From: Kribbella pratensis
GTDB taxonomy: Bacteria; Actinomycetota; Actinomycetes; Propionibacteriales; Kribbellaceae
Direction of reading: 5' to 3'
Assembly: GCF_004366075.1 (NCBI RefSeq)
Contig: NZ_SODU01000004.1
Coordinates: 835,869 to 899,868 of the forward strand
Length of the DNA stretch: 64,000 nt
Numbering within the stretch: position 1 is the first letter of the stretch; each line of letters opens with the position of its first letter. A model generated the notes under the pieces. That model made no database searches. It had not been told where the DNA came from and saw nothing but the letters and a program-made list of their open reading frames with translations. Shown here piece by piece: positions 9,054 to 16,634 of the stretch. The translations under genes and the position numbers were made by a program.

Positions 9054-9215
9054 GGTCTGCGCGGCATGGAAGGGCCCGCGGGCCTGCGCGGCGTGGAAGG
9101 GCCCGCGAGTCTGCGCGGCGTGGAAGGACCCGCGGGTCTGCGCGCCGAGGTGGAGCTGGCGGCTCTGCGCGCGAGGGCGGAGCTGGCAGGTCTGCGCGTC
9201 GGGGCGGGGCTGGCC
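9054..9215. repeat. Six tandem 27-bp repeats
   Basis: Units start at 9054, 9081, 9108, 9135, 9162 and 9189. The first three are nearly identical (type GGCCTGCGCGGCGTGGAAGG...), the last three have diverged. On the plus strand they can be read as a 9-residue repeat xLRxxxxxA within an 80-codon frame that starts with GTG at 8988 and stops at 9230, just before the gene at 9234. There is no convincing ribosome site for that frame, so I record a DNA repeat and leave open whether it is a small protein. Confidence 0.75.
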
Positions 9216-9233
9216 CTCGGTAGGGTGTGATTC

Positions 9234-9650
9234 ATGGCGGATGAGGAGTTTCGGGTTGAGGTTGTGCTTGGGAGTGACGAGCACGGGTTGACGGTCTGGG
9301 AGCGGTTGCGGGCGTTGGATCTGGATGACGACGCGCGGAAGCGGCTCGGGAGTCAGGTGACGGTGACCCGGGACGGGAACCGGATGCTGATGTACACGCA
9401 CACGCTCGACGACGCGCAGGAAGCGGAGCGGACCGCCAAGGATCTGGTGGCCGACGAGCACCTCGATGCGACGTACACCGTCACGCGCTGGAATCCGGCC
9501 GAGCAGGACTGGACGGACCCGAGCTTGCCGGTCGGCCCGCACGACGCCGCCGGCGACGCCGCGAAGAACGCGGACATGGAGGTCCCGGACCCGCGGTACG
9601 TCGTGATGCAGGCCTACAAGCCCGAGTTCCTCCGCGACCTCGGCCTGTAA
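9234..9650 (+). CDS. Conserved-looking hypothetical protein
   Basis: A 138-aa acidic soluble protein (MADEEFRVEVVLGSDEHG...) that I do not recognise. It has no signal peptide or membrane segment. The middle part reads as beta-alpha-beta (VTVTRDGNRMLMYTHTLDDAQEAER, then ATYTVTRWNP), and an RVEVV/YTVTRW pattern suggests a small sandwich or ferredoxin-like fold. The sequence is regular and rich in typical high-GC codons, which supports it being real. It follows a repeat-rich gap and precedes a decayed minus-strand gene. Confidence 0.7.
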   Translation: MADEEFRVEVVLGSDEHGLTVWERLRALDLDDDARKRLGSQVTVTRDGNRMLMYTHTLDDAQEAERTAKDLVADEHLDATYTVTRWNPAEQDWTDPSLPVGPHDAAGDAAKNADMEVPDPRYVVMQAYKPEFLRDLGL

Positions 9651-9652
9651 GA

Positions 9653-9757
9653 CCCGGTCGCCCCGCCCCGCAACACCGGTCACCCACCCATACGGCCGGT
9701 CGCCCCGCCCCCCAAAGCCGGTCGCCCACCCGCTCCAGCCCACAAGGCCGGTCGCTG
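9653..9757. repeat. Degenerate CCGGTCGCCC repeats
   Basis: Between the hypothetical gene and the TPR pseudogene, about five copies of a (G/C)CCGGTCGCCC core occur at 20-30 bp spacing (near 9654, 9675, 9696, 9718, 9748). The function is unknown; it could be a decaying tandem array. Confidence 0.45.
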
Positions 9758-10292
9758 CTCAGCGGGGGTGTAGCCCGTCTGGCGGCACAATGCGTCGGCG
9801 GCGGCTTGGTGGGTGGCGGCTTCGGTGGGGCGGTTGAGGACTGTGCAGCAGCGGGCCAGCAGGCTGTGGGACCACTGCTGTCCGATGCCGTACTCGATGG
9901 CTTCCGGCTCCGCGAGGGCCTGGGTCGCCTGGGTGTAAGCGAGCTCGACCTCGCCGTCGAGGAAGTTGCACTGGGCAAGGTCGGCGTGGAGTTCGGCGAG
10001 GATGGTGCCGTAGCCCGATTTGGTGGCGAACGCCTCGGCTTCCTCGAAGTACGTGCACGCGGTGGCCACATCACCGGCGAACAGGTGGGACTCGGCGAGT
10101 GCCTGCAGCGCGATCCGCCGCCGCCGGCCCCAGTTCGCCAAGTTCCTTGTAAGCCCCAGCGCGGTTGACCGAAGCAACCAGTTGGTCGTTCGACCTCGTG
10201 TACTGCAGCGACTCGGTAATGCACGCGACGGCCTCGCGGAACTCCCCGGGATGGATGGGATTCATCGCCTGCGCGTTCAGCCCGCGTGGCAT
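9680..10292 (-). pseudogene. Remnant of a TPR-repeat protein, frameshifted
   Basis: Two overlapping minus-strand frames together resemble a tetratricopeptide domain. One (from 10292) reads REAVACITESLQYTR...NRAGAYKEL; the other (open from 10177) continues with RIALQALAESHLFAGDVATACTYFEEAEAFA and further TPR-like helices to TGYTPAEQR. A +1/-1 frameshift near 10140-10150 separates them, and no N-terminal part (such as an HTH or NTPase region) remains. It is probably the C-terminal TPR part of a regulator of the HTH-TPR kind common in actinomycetes. Confidence 0.65.
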
Positions 10293-10315
10293 CCATGCCC
10301 TTTAGTCTGGCAGGC

Positions 10316-10888
10316 ATGGATGTCTTGCTGCGGCCTGTTCAGGAAGAGGATGTGCCGTTGTTCCAGCGGTTCGCGGTCGAGCCGGGGCTGATCGGGCTGG
10401 ACTGGAACGGGTTCCGGGACGCGCAGGCGCCGGTACGGCGGTATGCCGAGGACGGGTTCCTCGGCAAGGACGACGGGCGGTTGATGGTCCGCACCGCCTC
10501 CGAGACGGCGGGGCTCGTGAGTTGGCGGACGGGGTCGTTCGACGGGCGTACGCCGTACTGGGAGATCGGGATCGCGCTGCTGCCGGAGTACCGCGGGCGT
10601 GGGATCGGGTGGCGGGCGCAGGCGCTGCTGACGGCGTACCTGTTCGAGCACACCGCCGTACACCGGATCCAGGCCGCGACGCATCCGGAGAACGTGGCCG
10701 AGCAGAAGTCCTTGGAAAAGGCGGGTTTCCGGCTTGAAGGGGTGATCCGCGGGTGCGAGTTCCGGGCCGGGCGGATGCGGGACGGGTACCTGTACAGCCG
10801 CTTGCGGGACGATCCGGCACCGGAACTCGGCAACGGTTCGGTGACGGGATCCGGCATGGCACCTGTTGAGGAACCTCTCGCAGATTAG
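10316..10888 (+). CDS. GNAT-family N-acetyltransferase (RimJ/RimL type)
   Basis: A 190-aa acetyltransferase. The acetyl-CoA pyrophosphate loop is visible as EYRGRGIGWRAQ (Q/R-x-x-G-x-G/A), preceded by strand WEIGIALLP and followed by HPENVAEQKSLEKAGFRLEG, the usual RimJ/RimL-type C-terminal part. The target amine is unknown. The ATG at 10316 gives MDVLLRPVQEEDVPLF, a normal GNAT start; ten upstream codons are dropped. The last ~20 residues are a disordered tail. Confidence 0.88.
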   Translation: MDVLLRPVQEEDVPLFQRFAVEPGLIGLDWNGFRDAQAPVRRYAEDGFLGKDDGRLMVRTASETAGLVSWRTGSFDGRTPYWEIGIALLPEYRGRGIGWRAQALLTAYLFEHTAVHRIQAATHPENVAEQKSLEKAGFRLEGVIRGCEFRAGRMRDGYLYSRLRDDPAPELGNGSVTGSGMAPVEEPLAD

Positions 10889-10959
10889 TCTCGGCGGGTC
10901 GCTGCACGCTTACGTGGCGTGGTTCTGCGACGCTGAAAATCTGAGGGAGAGGGGAATTC

Positions 10960-11736
10960 GTGTCTCGTCGACGTGGTCTCGTTGCCGGTGCGGTCGTTCT
11001 GTCGTTCGTACTCGCCGGCTGTTCCGATGTGGCCGCGAGCGAGTCGACGCCTTCTCCCACTCAGACTTCGAGCAGTACGCCGAGTGCGACACCGAGCACC
11101 ACGCCGACGGCCAAGCCCACCGTGAAGCCGACGGTCAAGCCGAAGCCCAAGGTGAAGCAGAAGCCGGAGTACTACGCGCTGCGCGTGGAACGGCAACTGG
11201 ACAAGCTCGGATACCCGGTCGGTGACATCGACGGTGACATCACGGCCCGCGCCAAGCAAGCGCTGTGCGCGTGGCGCGAGACCCACGGCCTGCCGGTCAG
11301 CCGCAAGGGACTCAGCCTGAACGACGCGTACTCGGTGCTCAACGCAACCAGTCGCCCGGCGCCGACCCGCTCCCCCGGCATCTACGTCAACAAGACCTGC
11401 CAGATCCTGTACCAAATCGTCGGAAAGACGTACAAGCGGATCGTCTGGATCTCCACCGGCGGCCCCGGCTACGAGACCCCGAACCGCACCGGCGCGGTCT
11501 GGCGCAAGTGGGCCGGCGCGCACGAGAGCAGCCTGTACGACGACGCGTACATGTACGACTCCCTCTACTTCCTCAAGGACCGCCCCGGCATCGCCCTGCA
11601 CGGCTCCCGGGTCAACTCCCTCGTCAAGCCCTACCCGGACAGCCACCGCTGCGTCCGCGTAGTACGCCCCGAAATCCACCAGATCTTCACCGACACCCCC
11701 ATCGGCACCAAGGTCCAGATCTACGGCGAGTACTAG
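10960..11736 (+). CDS. L,D-transpeptidase lipoprotein with peptidoglycan-binding domain
   Basis: A 258-aa exported cell-wall enzyme starting with GTG after GAGAGGGGAATTC. The signal peptide ends at an LAGC lipobox (residues ~18-21). A Ser/Thr/Pro/Lys-rich stalk spans about 30-68, followed by a PGBD-like helical region (RQLDKLGYPVGDIDGDITARAKQAL). The YkuD catalytic domain holds the His of ALHGS and the cysteine of SHRCVRV, where the usual SHGCVR has Arg for Gly. It should form 3-3 cross-links or attach proteins to peptidoglycan outside the membrane. Confidence 0.88.
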   Translation: MSRRRGLVAGAVVLSFVLAGCSDVAASESTPSPTQTSSSTPSATPSTTPTAKPTVKPTVKPKPKVKQKPEYYALRVERQLDKLGYPVGDIDGDITARAKQALCAWRETHGLPVSRKGLSLNDAYSVLNATSRPAPTRSPGIYVNKTCQILYQIVGKTYKRIVWISTGGPGYETPNRTGAVWRKWAGAHESSLYDDAYMYDSLYFLKDRPGIALHGSRVNSLVKPYPDSHRCVRVVRPEIHQIFTDTPIGTKVQIYGEY

Positions 11737-11816
11737 AGCCCCTACCGCCCTTCGCCGGCGCCAGATGCTAGGCGTGCAACTCTCGCGGGCCTAGCCTGAC
11801 AAGAGGGGGTGGTGGC

Positions 11817-12683
11817 ATGGAGCACGAGCAGGTCATCGCGGTATTGGGTGCCACGGGACGCCAGGGTGGTGCGGTCGCGCGGCATCTGCTGGCTGACGGC
11901 CGACGGGTGCTCGCCCTCACGCGAACCCCGGAGTCACAGGCGAGCGGAGCCTTGCGATCCGCAGGTGCGGAGGTCGTTCGGTGCGATATGGACGACGTGA
12001 ACTCGCTGCTCCGGGCGTTCACCGGAGCGTACGGCGTGTACAGCGTGCAGAACCCGATGATCGCCGGGCACGACGGCGAGATCCGGCAAGGCAGGAACGT
12101 CGCGGACGCGGCCAAGGCGGCCGGCGTGAAGCACGTGGTGTACGGCTCGGCCGGACCGGGTCTGCGCGGGACCGGTGTCGATTCCTGGGACTCGAAGCTG
12201 ATCATCACCGAGCACCTGCGCGCGTCCGGCATACCACTGACCGTGCTCCGGCCGACGGCGTTCATGGAGCTCATGACCGACAAGGATTTCTATCCCCCCG
12301 TCTCGGTCTGGCATGTCATGCCCAAGCTGGCCGGCGCTCAGACACCAATTCCCTGGCTCGCGGTCGACGATCTCGGGGCGATCGCGGCCCGCGCATTCGC
12401 CGAACCACGTCAGTTCGTCGGTGCGGAACTGCCACTGGCAGCCGAGTTCCGTTCGATCGCCGAGTGCCGCAAAGCGGCCGCGCTGACGGGCCGGTCTACC
12501 CGAGGCTTCCCGATGCCTGTCCGGCTCTTCGAACGCTTTGTCGGCAAGGACCTGACGACCATGTGGCGCTGGCTCGCGGACAACCCAGTACCCGCGGACC
12601 CAGCCGCCACGGCGAGGCTCCTCGACCACGTCACCACAGTCGAAGAATTCCTCGCGAAACCCTCACGCGCCACCAGCACCTGA
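11817..12683 (+). CDS. NmrA-family NAD(P)-binding protein
   Basis: A 288-aa atypical short-chain dehydrogenase of the NmrA/HSCARG kind. The dinucleotide loop is GATGRQGG near the N-terminus, followed by a second strand, and VKHVVYGSAGPG and LRPTAFMELM match NmrA-like proteins. Members either sense NADP(H) redox state or act as reductases; the active-site YxxxK is not obvious, which favours the sensor-like group. It has no operon partner; the VOC gene follows after a 90-bp gap. Confidence 0.85.
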   Translation: MEHEQVIAVLGATGRQGGAVARHLLADGRRVLALTRTPESQASGALRSAGAEVVRCDMDDVNSLLRAFTGAYGVYSVQNPMIAGHDGEIRQGRNVADAAKAAGVKHVVYGSAGPGLRGTGVDSWDSKLIITEHLRASGIPLTVLRPTAFMELMTDKDFYPPVSVWHVMPKLAGAQTPIPWLAVDDLGAIAARAFAEPRQFVGAELPLAAEFRSIAECRKAAALTGRSTRGFPMPVRLFERFVGKDLTTMWRWLADNPVPADPAATARLLDHVTTVEEFLAKPSRATST

Positions 12684-12773
12684 AGCCTTGGAAGCAGTCG
12701 GCAACAGTACAGTGGCGCTGTAGTGCCATCCTCGACACTCGACCGGCGCAGCCATTCAGGTGAGGAGCTGTCC

Positions 12774-13175
12774 ATGGGCACTGTCTCAGTGCGTTACATC
12801 GTCGATGACGTCGACGCCGCGATCGACTTCTACACCAGGCATTTCGGCTTCGGTGTGGACATGCATCCGGCGCCGACCTTTGCCGCTGTCTCCCGTGGGG
12901 ATCTGCGGCTCCTGCTCTCCGTGCCCACCGGGCCGGGCGGAGGCGCGGCGCCCGCCCTTGACGGCCGCAGGCCCGAACCAGGCGGTTGGAACCGCATCCA
13001 GATCGAGGTCGACGATCTGTCCGCCACCGTGGACGCTCTTCGCGCTGAGGGTCTCACCTTCCGCACCGACATCGTGATCGGCCGCGGCGGCAACCAGATC
13101 GTCCTCGACGACCCCGCCGGCAATGCACTCGAACTCTTCGAACCGGCGCCGGCAGACGGAAGAACTCAAGGCTGA
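12774..13175 (+). CDS. VOC (glyoxalase/bleomycin-resistance) family protein
   Basis: A 133-aa protein with two beta-alpha-beta-beta-beta units. VRYIVDDVDAAIDFYTRHFGF opens the first, and NRIQIEVDDLSATVDALRAEG with IVLDDPAGNALELFEP closes the second, including the metal-ligand Glu of the family. It probably binds or isomerises a small hydrophobic or electrophilic compound. A remnant of a MarR regulator gene follows immediately; VOC-MarR neighbours often form stress-response pairs, so the original regulator may have been lost. Confidence 0.87.
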   Translation: MGTVSVRYIVDDVDAAIDFYTRHFGFGVDMHPAPTFAAVSRGDLRLLLSVPTGPGGGAAPALDGRRPEPGGWNRIQIEVDDLSATVDALRAEGLTFRTDIVIGRGGNQIVLDDPAGNALELFEPAPADGRTQG

Positions 13176-13249
13176 GCTCGCCTCCACATCAGTCGAACGC
13201 CTGGCCCTCATGATGGCCGCGCGCTGTCCCGTGGCGACGCCTCGCCGAC

Positions 13250-13420
13250 GTGCTCCGGGGCGGGCAGGGTGTGCTCCGTCCCGACCCGCACGACGGCCGC
13301 GCGAAACTCATCGTGCTGACCAAGCGGGGTCGCGACGCCGTAGCGGCCGGAGTTCAGACGATCGGGGGCATCGAGGAGCAGGACGTTGCCGCGGTCCCAA
13401 GTTTCCTCCGGCAACTTGGG
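13250..13420 (+). pseudogene. MarR-family regulator, C-terminal fragment
   Basis: Only the wing and last helix of a MarR regulator remain: RPDPHDGRAKLIVLTKRGRDAVA (beginning at about 13275) is the hallmark DxRxxxxxLT wing plus helix 5. There is no recognition helix upstream, and the frame runs on into a terminator hairpin and the antisense of the permease gene. It is a 5'-truncated relic. Confidence 0.7.
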
Positions 13421-13426
13421 ACCGCG
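13390..13426. terminator. Hairpin terminator of arabinose-type operon
   Basis: A perfect 14-bp stem (13390-13403 with 13413-13426; arm CGCGGTCCCAAGTT) and a 9-nt loop, just 10 bp beyond the permease stop on the minus strand. It overlaps the end of the MarR relic. Confidence 0.78.
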
Positions 13427-13435
13427 CCGGGCCGG

Positions 13436-14356
13436 CTAGCCCTTGAGGCCGCTGTTTGCGACGCCTTCGATGACGTACCGCTGCACCACGACGTACAGGA
13501 TCAGCACTGGGATCGCGGCGAGGGTCGCACCGGCCATGACGACGGGGTAGTCGGTCGTGTAGGCGCCGTACAGCGTGGCCAGGCCGGGTGCCAGCGTCAT
13601 CCTGTCGGGGCTGAAGAGGACGAACACCGGCCAGACGAAATCGTTCCACGCGCCGAGGAAGCTCAGTACCGCGAGCGTCACCAGCGCCGGCTTCGACAGC
13701 GGGAGCATGATGCGGGTGAAGATCGTCCAGGAGTTCGCCCCGTCGATCAGCGCGCTCTCCTCCAGTTCGCGCGGGATCGCGAGGAAGAACTGGCGGAGGA
13801 AGAACACGCCGAACGCGCCCGCCGCCCCCGGCACCACCAGCGCCCAGTAGCTGTCCAGCCAGCCGAGCTTGCTCATCGTGAGGTAGTTCGGCATGAAGAA
13901 GATGAAGCCCGGCATGAACAGCGTCGCGATCAGCGTGCCGAACAGCAGGTTCCGGCCCCTGAAGGTCATCCGCGACAGCGCGTACGCCGCCATCGCCGCC
14001 ACCACCACGTTGAGCACCATGTGCAGGACCGACACCACGAGTGAGTTGATCAGCCACGTGTAGACGGGATTGGCGGCGTCGTCGAAGATCAGCCGGTACG
14101 CGCGCAGCGTCCATTCGCTGGGCATCACCCGGATCGGGATCGAGCGCGCGTCGGACTCGGTCTTGAACGTGGTCAGCAGCATCCACAGCAACGGCAGGAT
14201 GAAGATCAGCGAGATGACCGTCATCGCGACGTACGTCAGCGGCCCTACTCTGGTCCGGGAGTAGGCCCGCCGGCGCCGCGCCGGTCCGCCGGGTTCGGTG
14301 GAGGCGGGGTCGGAGGCGCCGGGACCGGCGCCGGTGATCGGACTGGTCGTCGTCAT
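13436..14356 (-). CDS. Carbohydrate ABC transporter permease (MalG/CUT1 type)
   Basis: A 306-aa membrane protein with six predicted transmembrane segments after a Pro/Gly/Ser-rich cytoplasmic N-terminus of about 40 residues. The EAA loop EESALIDGANSWTIFTRIML contacts the ATPase. Last gene of the operon; its start overlaps the stop of the MalF-type gene (ATGA at 14353-14356). No ATPase gene is present in the operon, so a shared MsiK-like ATPase encoded elsewhere is likely, as known for actinomycete CUT1 systems. Confidence 0.93.
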   Translation of the reverse strand: MTTTSPITGAGPGASDPASTEPGGPARRRRAYSRTRVGPLTYVAMTVISLIFILPLLWMLLTTFKTESDARSIPIRVMPSEWTLRAYRLIFDDAANPVYTWLINSLVVSVLHMVLNVVVAAMAAYALSRMTFRGRNLLFGTLIATLFMPGFIFFMPNYLTMSKLGWLDSYWALVVPGAAGAFGVFFLRQFFLAIPRELEESALIDGANSWTIFTRIMLPLSKPALVTLAVLSFLGAWNDFVWPVFVLFSPDRMTLAPGLATLYGAYTTDYPVVMAGATLAAIPVLILYVVVQRYVIEGVANSGLKG

Positions 14357-15282
14357 GATGGTTTGCGCTCCCTCATGATCAGGAAGTTCGCGACGGAGAT
14401 GATCGCCAGGGCCAGCGCGAGCACGTAGCTCATCGCCGCCGCGCTGCCCATCCGGAAGCCGCGCAGGCCTTCGTTGGTCATCGCCATGATCGCCGTCGTC
14501 GTACTGTCACCGGGCCCGCCCTTGGTGAGGATGTACGGCTGGCCGAAGAGGTTCGCGCTGGCGAGGATGGTGGTCGTCACCACGAACAGGAAGACGTTGC
14601 GAAGGCCCGGCACCGTGACGTGCCGGAACTGGGACCACCGGCCGGCACCGTCGAGTTCCGCCGCCTCGTACAGCTGTTCGGGCAGACCCTGCAGGCCGGC
14701 GAGGAAGATCACCGCATTGAACCCGATGGTCCACCAGATCGTCATGACCGTGATCGTGATCCACGCCTGCGGCTGGGTGGACAGCCAGGAGACCTTGGGC
14801 AACCCCACCCCGTCGAGGATCCCGTTGACCAGTCCGACCTCCGGGTCGAAGAGGTAGCCGAAGACCAGGCCGACCACCGCGACCCCGAGCACGAACGGCG
14901 TGAACACCACGGCGCGGAAGAAGGTCCGCCCGCGGAACTTCCGGTTCAGCAGCAGCGCCAGCCCGAGCGGGATGGCCACCAGGAACGGCACGCTCATCAG
15001 GACGAACAGGAAGGTGTTCTTCATGCCGTTCCAGAACGGATGGAAGAGCACCGAGCTGGAGTCGAACAGGTCGCGGTAGTTCTGCAGTCCGACCCAGGGC
15101 TTGCCCGGCAGCATGAAGTCCCAGTTGTGCAGGCTCATCCAGACACCGAAGACGGCGGGCCCCACGAGGAACGTCAGCAGGAGTACGACGTACGGCGCGA
15201 CGAACAGGTACGGCGTGACCGGATGGTGGTGCCGCAACGGGCTGCGGACCGGCCCGGCCAGGCCGGTGATCCGCCCGCTCAT
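14353..15282 (-). CDS. Carbohydrate ABC transporter permease (MalF/CUT1 type)
   Basis: A 309-aa integral membrane protein with six hydrophobic segments. YLFVAPYVVLLLTFLVGP is the first, and the EAA loop reads YEAAELDGAGRWSQFRHVTVP. With the following permease it forms the membrane channel of a sugar importer. Its start overlaps the stop of the binding-protein gene by four bases, showing tight coupling. Located between a glycan-binding lipoprotein and the second permease. Confidence 0.93.
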   Translation of the reverse strand: MSGRITGLAGPVRSPLRHHHPVTPYLFVAPYVVLLLTFLVGPAVFGVWMSLHNWDFMLPGKPWVGLQNYRDLFDSSSVLFHPFWNGMKNTFLFVLMSVPFLVAIPLGLALLLNRKFRGRTFFRAVVFTPFVLGVAVVGLVFGYLFDPEVGLVNGILDGVGLPKVSWLSTQPQAWITITVMTIWWTIGFNAVIFLAGLQGLPEQLYEAAELDGAGRWSQFRHVTVPGLRNVFLFVVTTTILASANLFGQPYILTKGGPGDSTTTAIMAMTNEGLRGFRMGSAAAMSYVLALALAIISVANFLIMRERKPS

Positions 15283-16616
15283 CCGCCGTACTTCTTCTGG
15301 TTCGCGGCCAGGATCTGATCACCCTTCTGTGCCGCGTCCTTCAGCGCCTGGTCGATCGGCTTCTTCCCGGTCACGGCAAGGCTGATCGCCTTCGTCCACT
15401 CGGGGTCGGTGTCGCCGGCGCCCGGCACGTTCGGCGGGAAGTGCGCCCAGTCGATCATCTTCTCGAACTGCTTGACCTCGGTGTACTGCGCGAATTCCGC
15501 GGACTCGCGGACCGACTTGCGGGCCGGAACCATGCCGGCCTCGGCCCAGCCGACCGAGTTCTGGCTCATCCAGTTGACGAAGACACGGGCCGCCGTCGCC
15601 TTGTTCTTGTCCTGGTTGGTCTGCCGCGGCAGCGTGAAGCAGTGCGAACCCGCCCATGTCTGTTCCTGGGATCCGAGCACCGGAATCGGCGCGCAGCCCC
15701 AGTCCAGGCCCTTGGCCTGCTTGCACGGGGTGACCATCCACGGGCCGTTGATCATGAAGGCGGCCTTGCTGTTGCTGAAGGAGACCCAGTCGCCGTCACC
15801 GGCCGCGTTCTTCGGTGAGTAGTCCTTGTCGATCAGGCTCTTGAAGAAGGTGATCGAGTCGATCGCGGGCTGGTCGCCGAAGCCGGTCTTGGCGCCGTCG
15901 TCGCTGATCATGTAGCCGCCGTTCTGGAAGATCATCGACTGCGCGACCAGACCTCCGACGCTCAGCGCGCTGACCCAGTAGCCCTTGACGCCCTTGGACT
16001 TGCACTTGTCCAGGACGGCCAGGAACTCGTCCTTGGTCGTCGGCGGCTTCGTCGGGTCCGCGCCCACCTGGGTCAGGACCTTCTTGTTGTAGTAGAGCCC
16101 GGCCGGGTGGATGTCGAGCGGGATGGCGTACTGCTTGTCCTGGTAGAAGGTGGCCTTCCACACCAGCTCGGCGTAGTCGTCGGCGCTGAGTTTGGCGCCC
16201 GCGACCACGTCGTCGATCGGCTGCACGACCCGGCGCGCGGCGTTCGTGGCGATGTCGGCCGTGTGCATCAGGCAGACGTCCGGCGCGCGCCCGCTCTGCA
16301 CCGCGGCGGGCAGCTTCTGGAACAGGTCCGCCCAGGCGATCGACGTGGTGGTGACCTTGATCTTCGGGTGGGCGTCCATGAACTTCTGCGCCAGCTTCTT
16401 CATGACCGGGCCGTCGCCGCCGGTCAGACCGTTCCAGTACTGCAGTTCGACGTTGGGCCCGTCGTACCCCTCGGCGCCCCCCTTGCCGGTCGCGGGCCCC
16501 GCCTGGGGCGGGCCGCTGGTGCCGCCACACGCGGTGAGGGCGAGTCCGGCGCCCGCACCGGCGACGGCGCCGAGGAGGGTACGGCGGCCGAGACGCACCA
16601 GATCAGGAGTAGTCAT
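15279..16616 (-). CDS. Extracellular sugar-binding lipoprotein
   Basis: A 445-aa solute-binding protein of the maltose-binding family 1. The N-terminus has paired arginines (LGRRTLLGAV), a hydrophobic stretch and an LTAC lipobox at about residues 27-30, so it is probably Tat- or Sec-exported and lipid-anchored. The mature part begins with a Gly-rich linker, then VELQYWNGLTGGDG and HPKIKVTTTSIAWADL, typical of family 1 receptors. Given the neighbouring arabinofuranosidase, arabinose-containing oligosaccharides are the probable ligand. Confidence 0.92.
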   Translation of the reverse strand: MTTPDLVRLGRRTLLGAVAGAGAGLALTACGGTSGPPQAGPATGKGGAEGYDGPNVELQYWNGLTGGDGPVMKKLAQKFMDAHPKIKVTTTSIAWADLFQKLPAAVQSGRAPDVCLMHTADIATNAARRVVQPIDDVVAGAKLSADDYAELVWKATFYQDKQYAIPLDIHPAGLYYNKKVLTQVGADPTKPPTTKDEFLAVLDKCKSKGVKGYWVSALSVGGLVAQSMIFQNGGYMISDDGAKTGFGDQPAIDSITFFKSLIDKDYSPKNAAGDGDWVSFSNSKAAFMINGPWMVTPCKQAKGLDWGCAPIPVLGSQEQTWAGSHCFTLPRQTNQDKNKATAARVFVNWMSQNSVGWAEAGMVPARKSVRESAEFAQYTEVKQFEKMIDWAHFPPNVPGAGDTDPEWTKAISLAVTGKKPIDQALKDAAQKGDQILAANQKKYGG

Positions 16617-16634
16617 TGTTCGTCCTTTCGAAGA

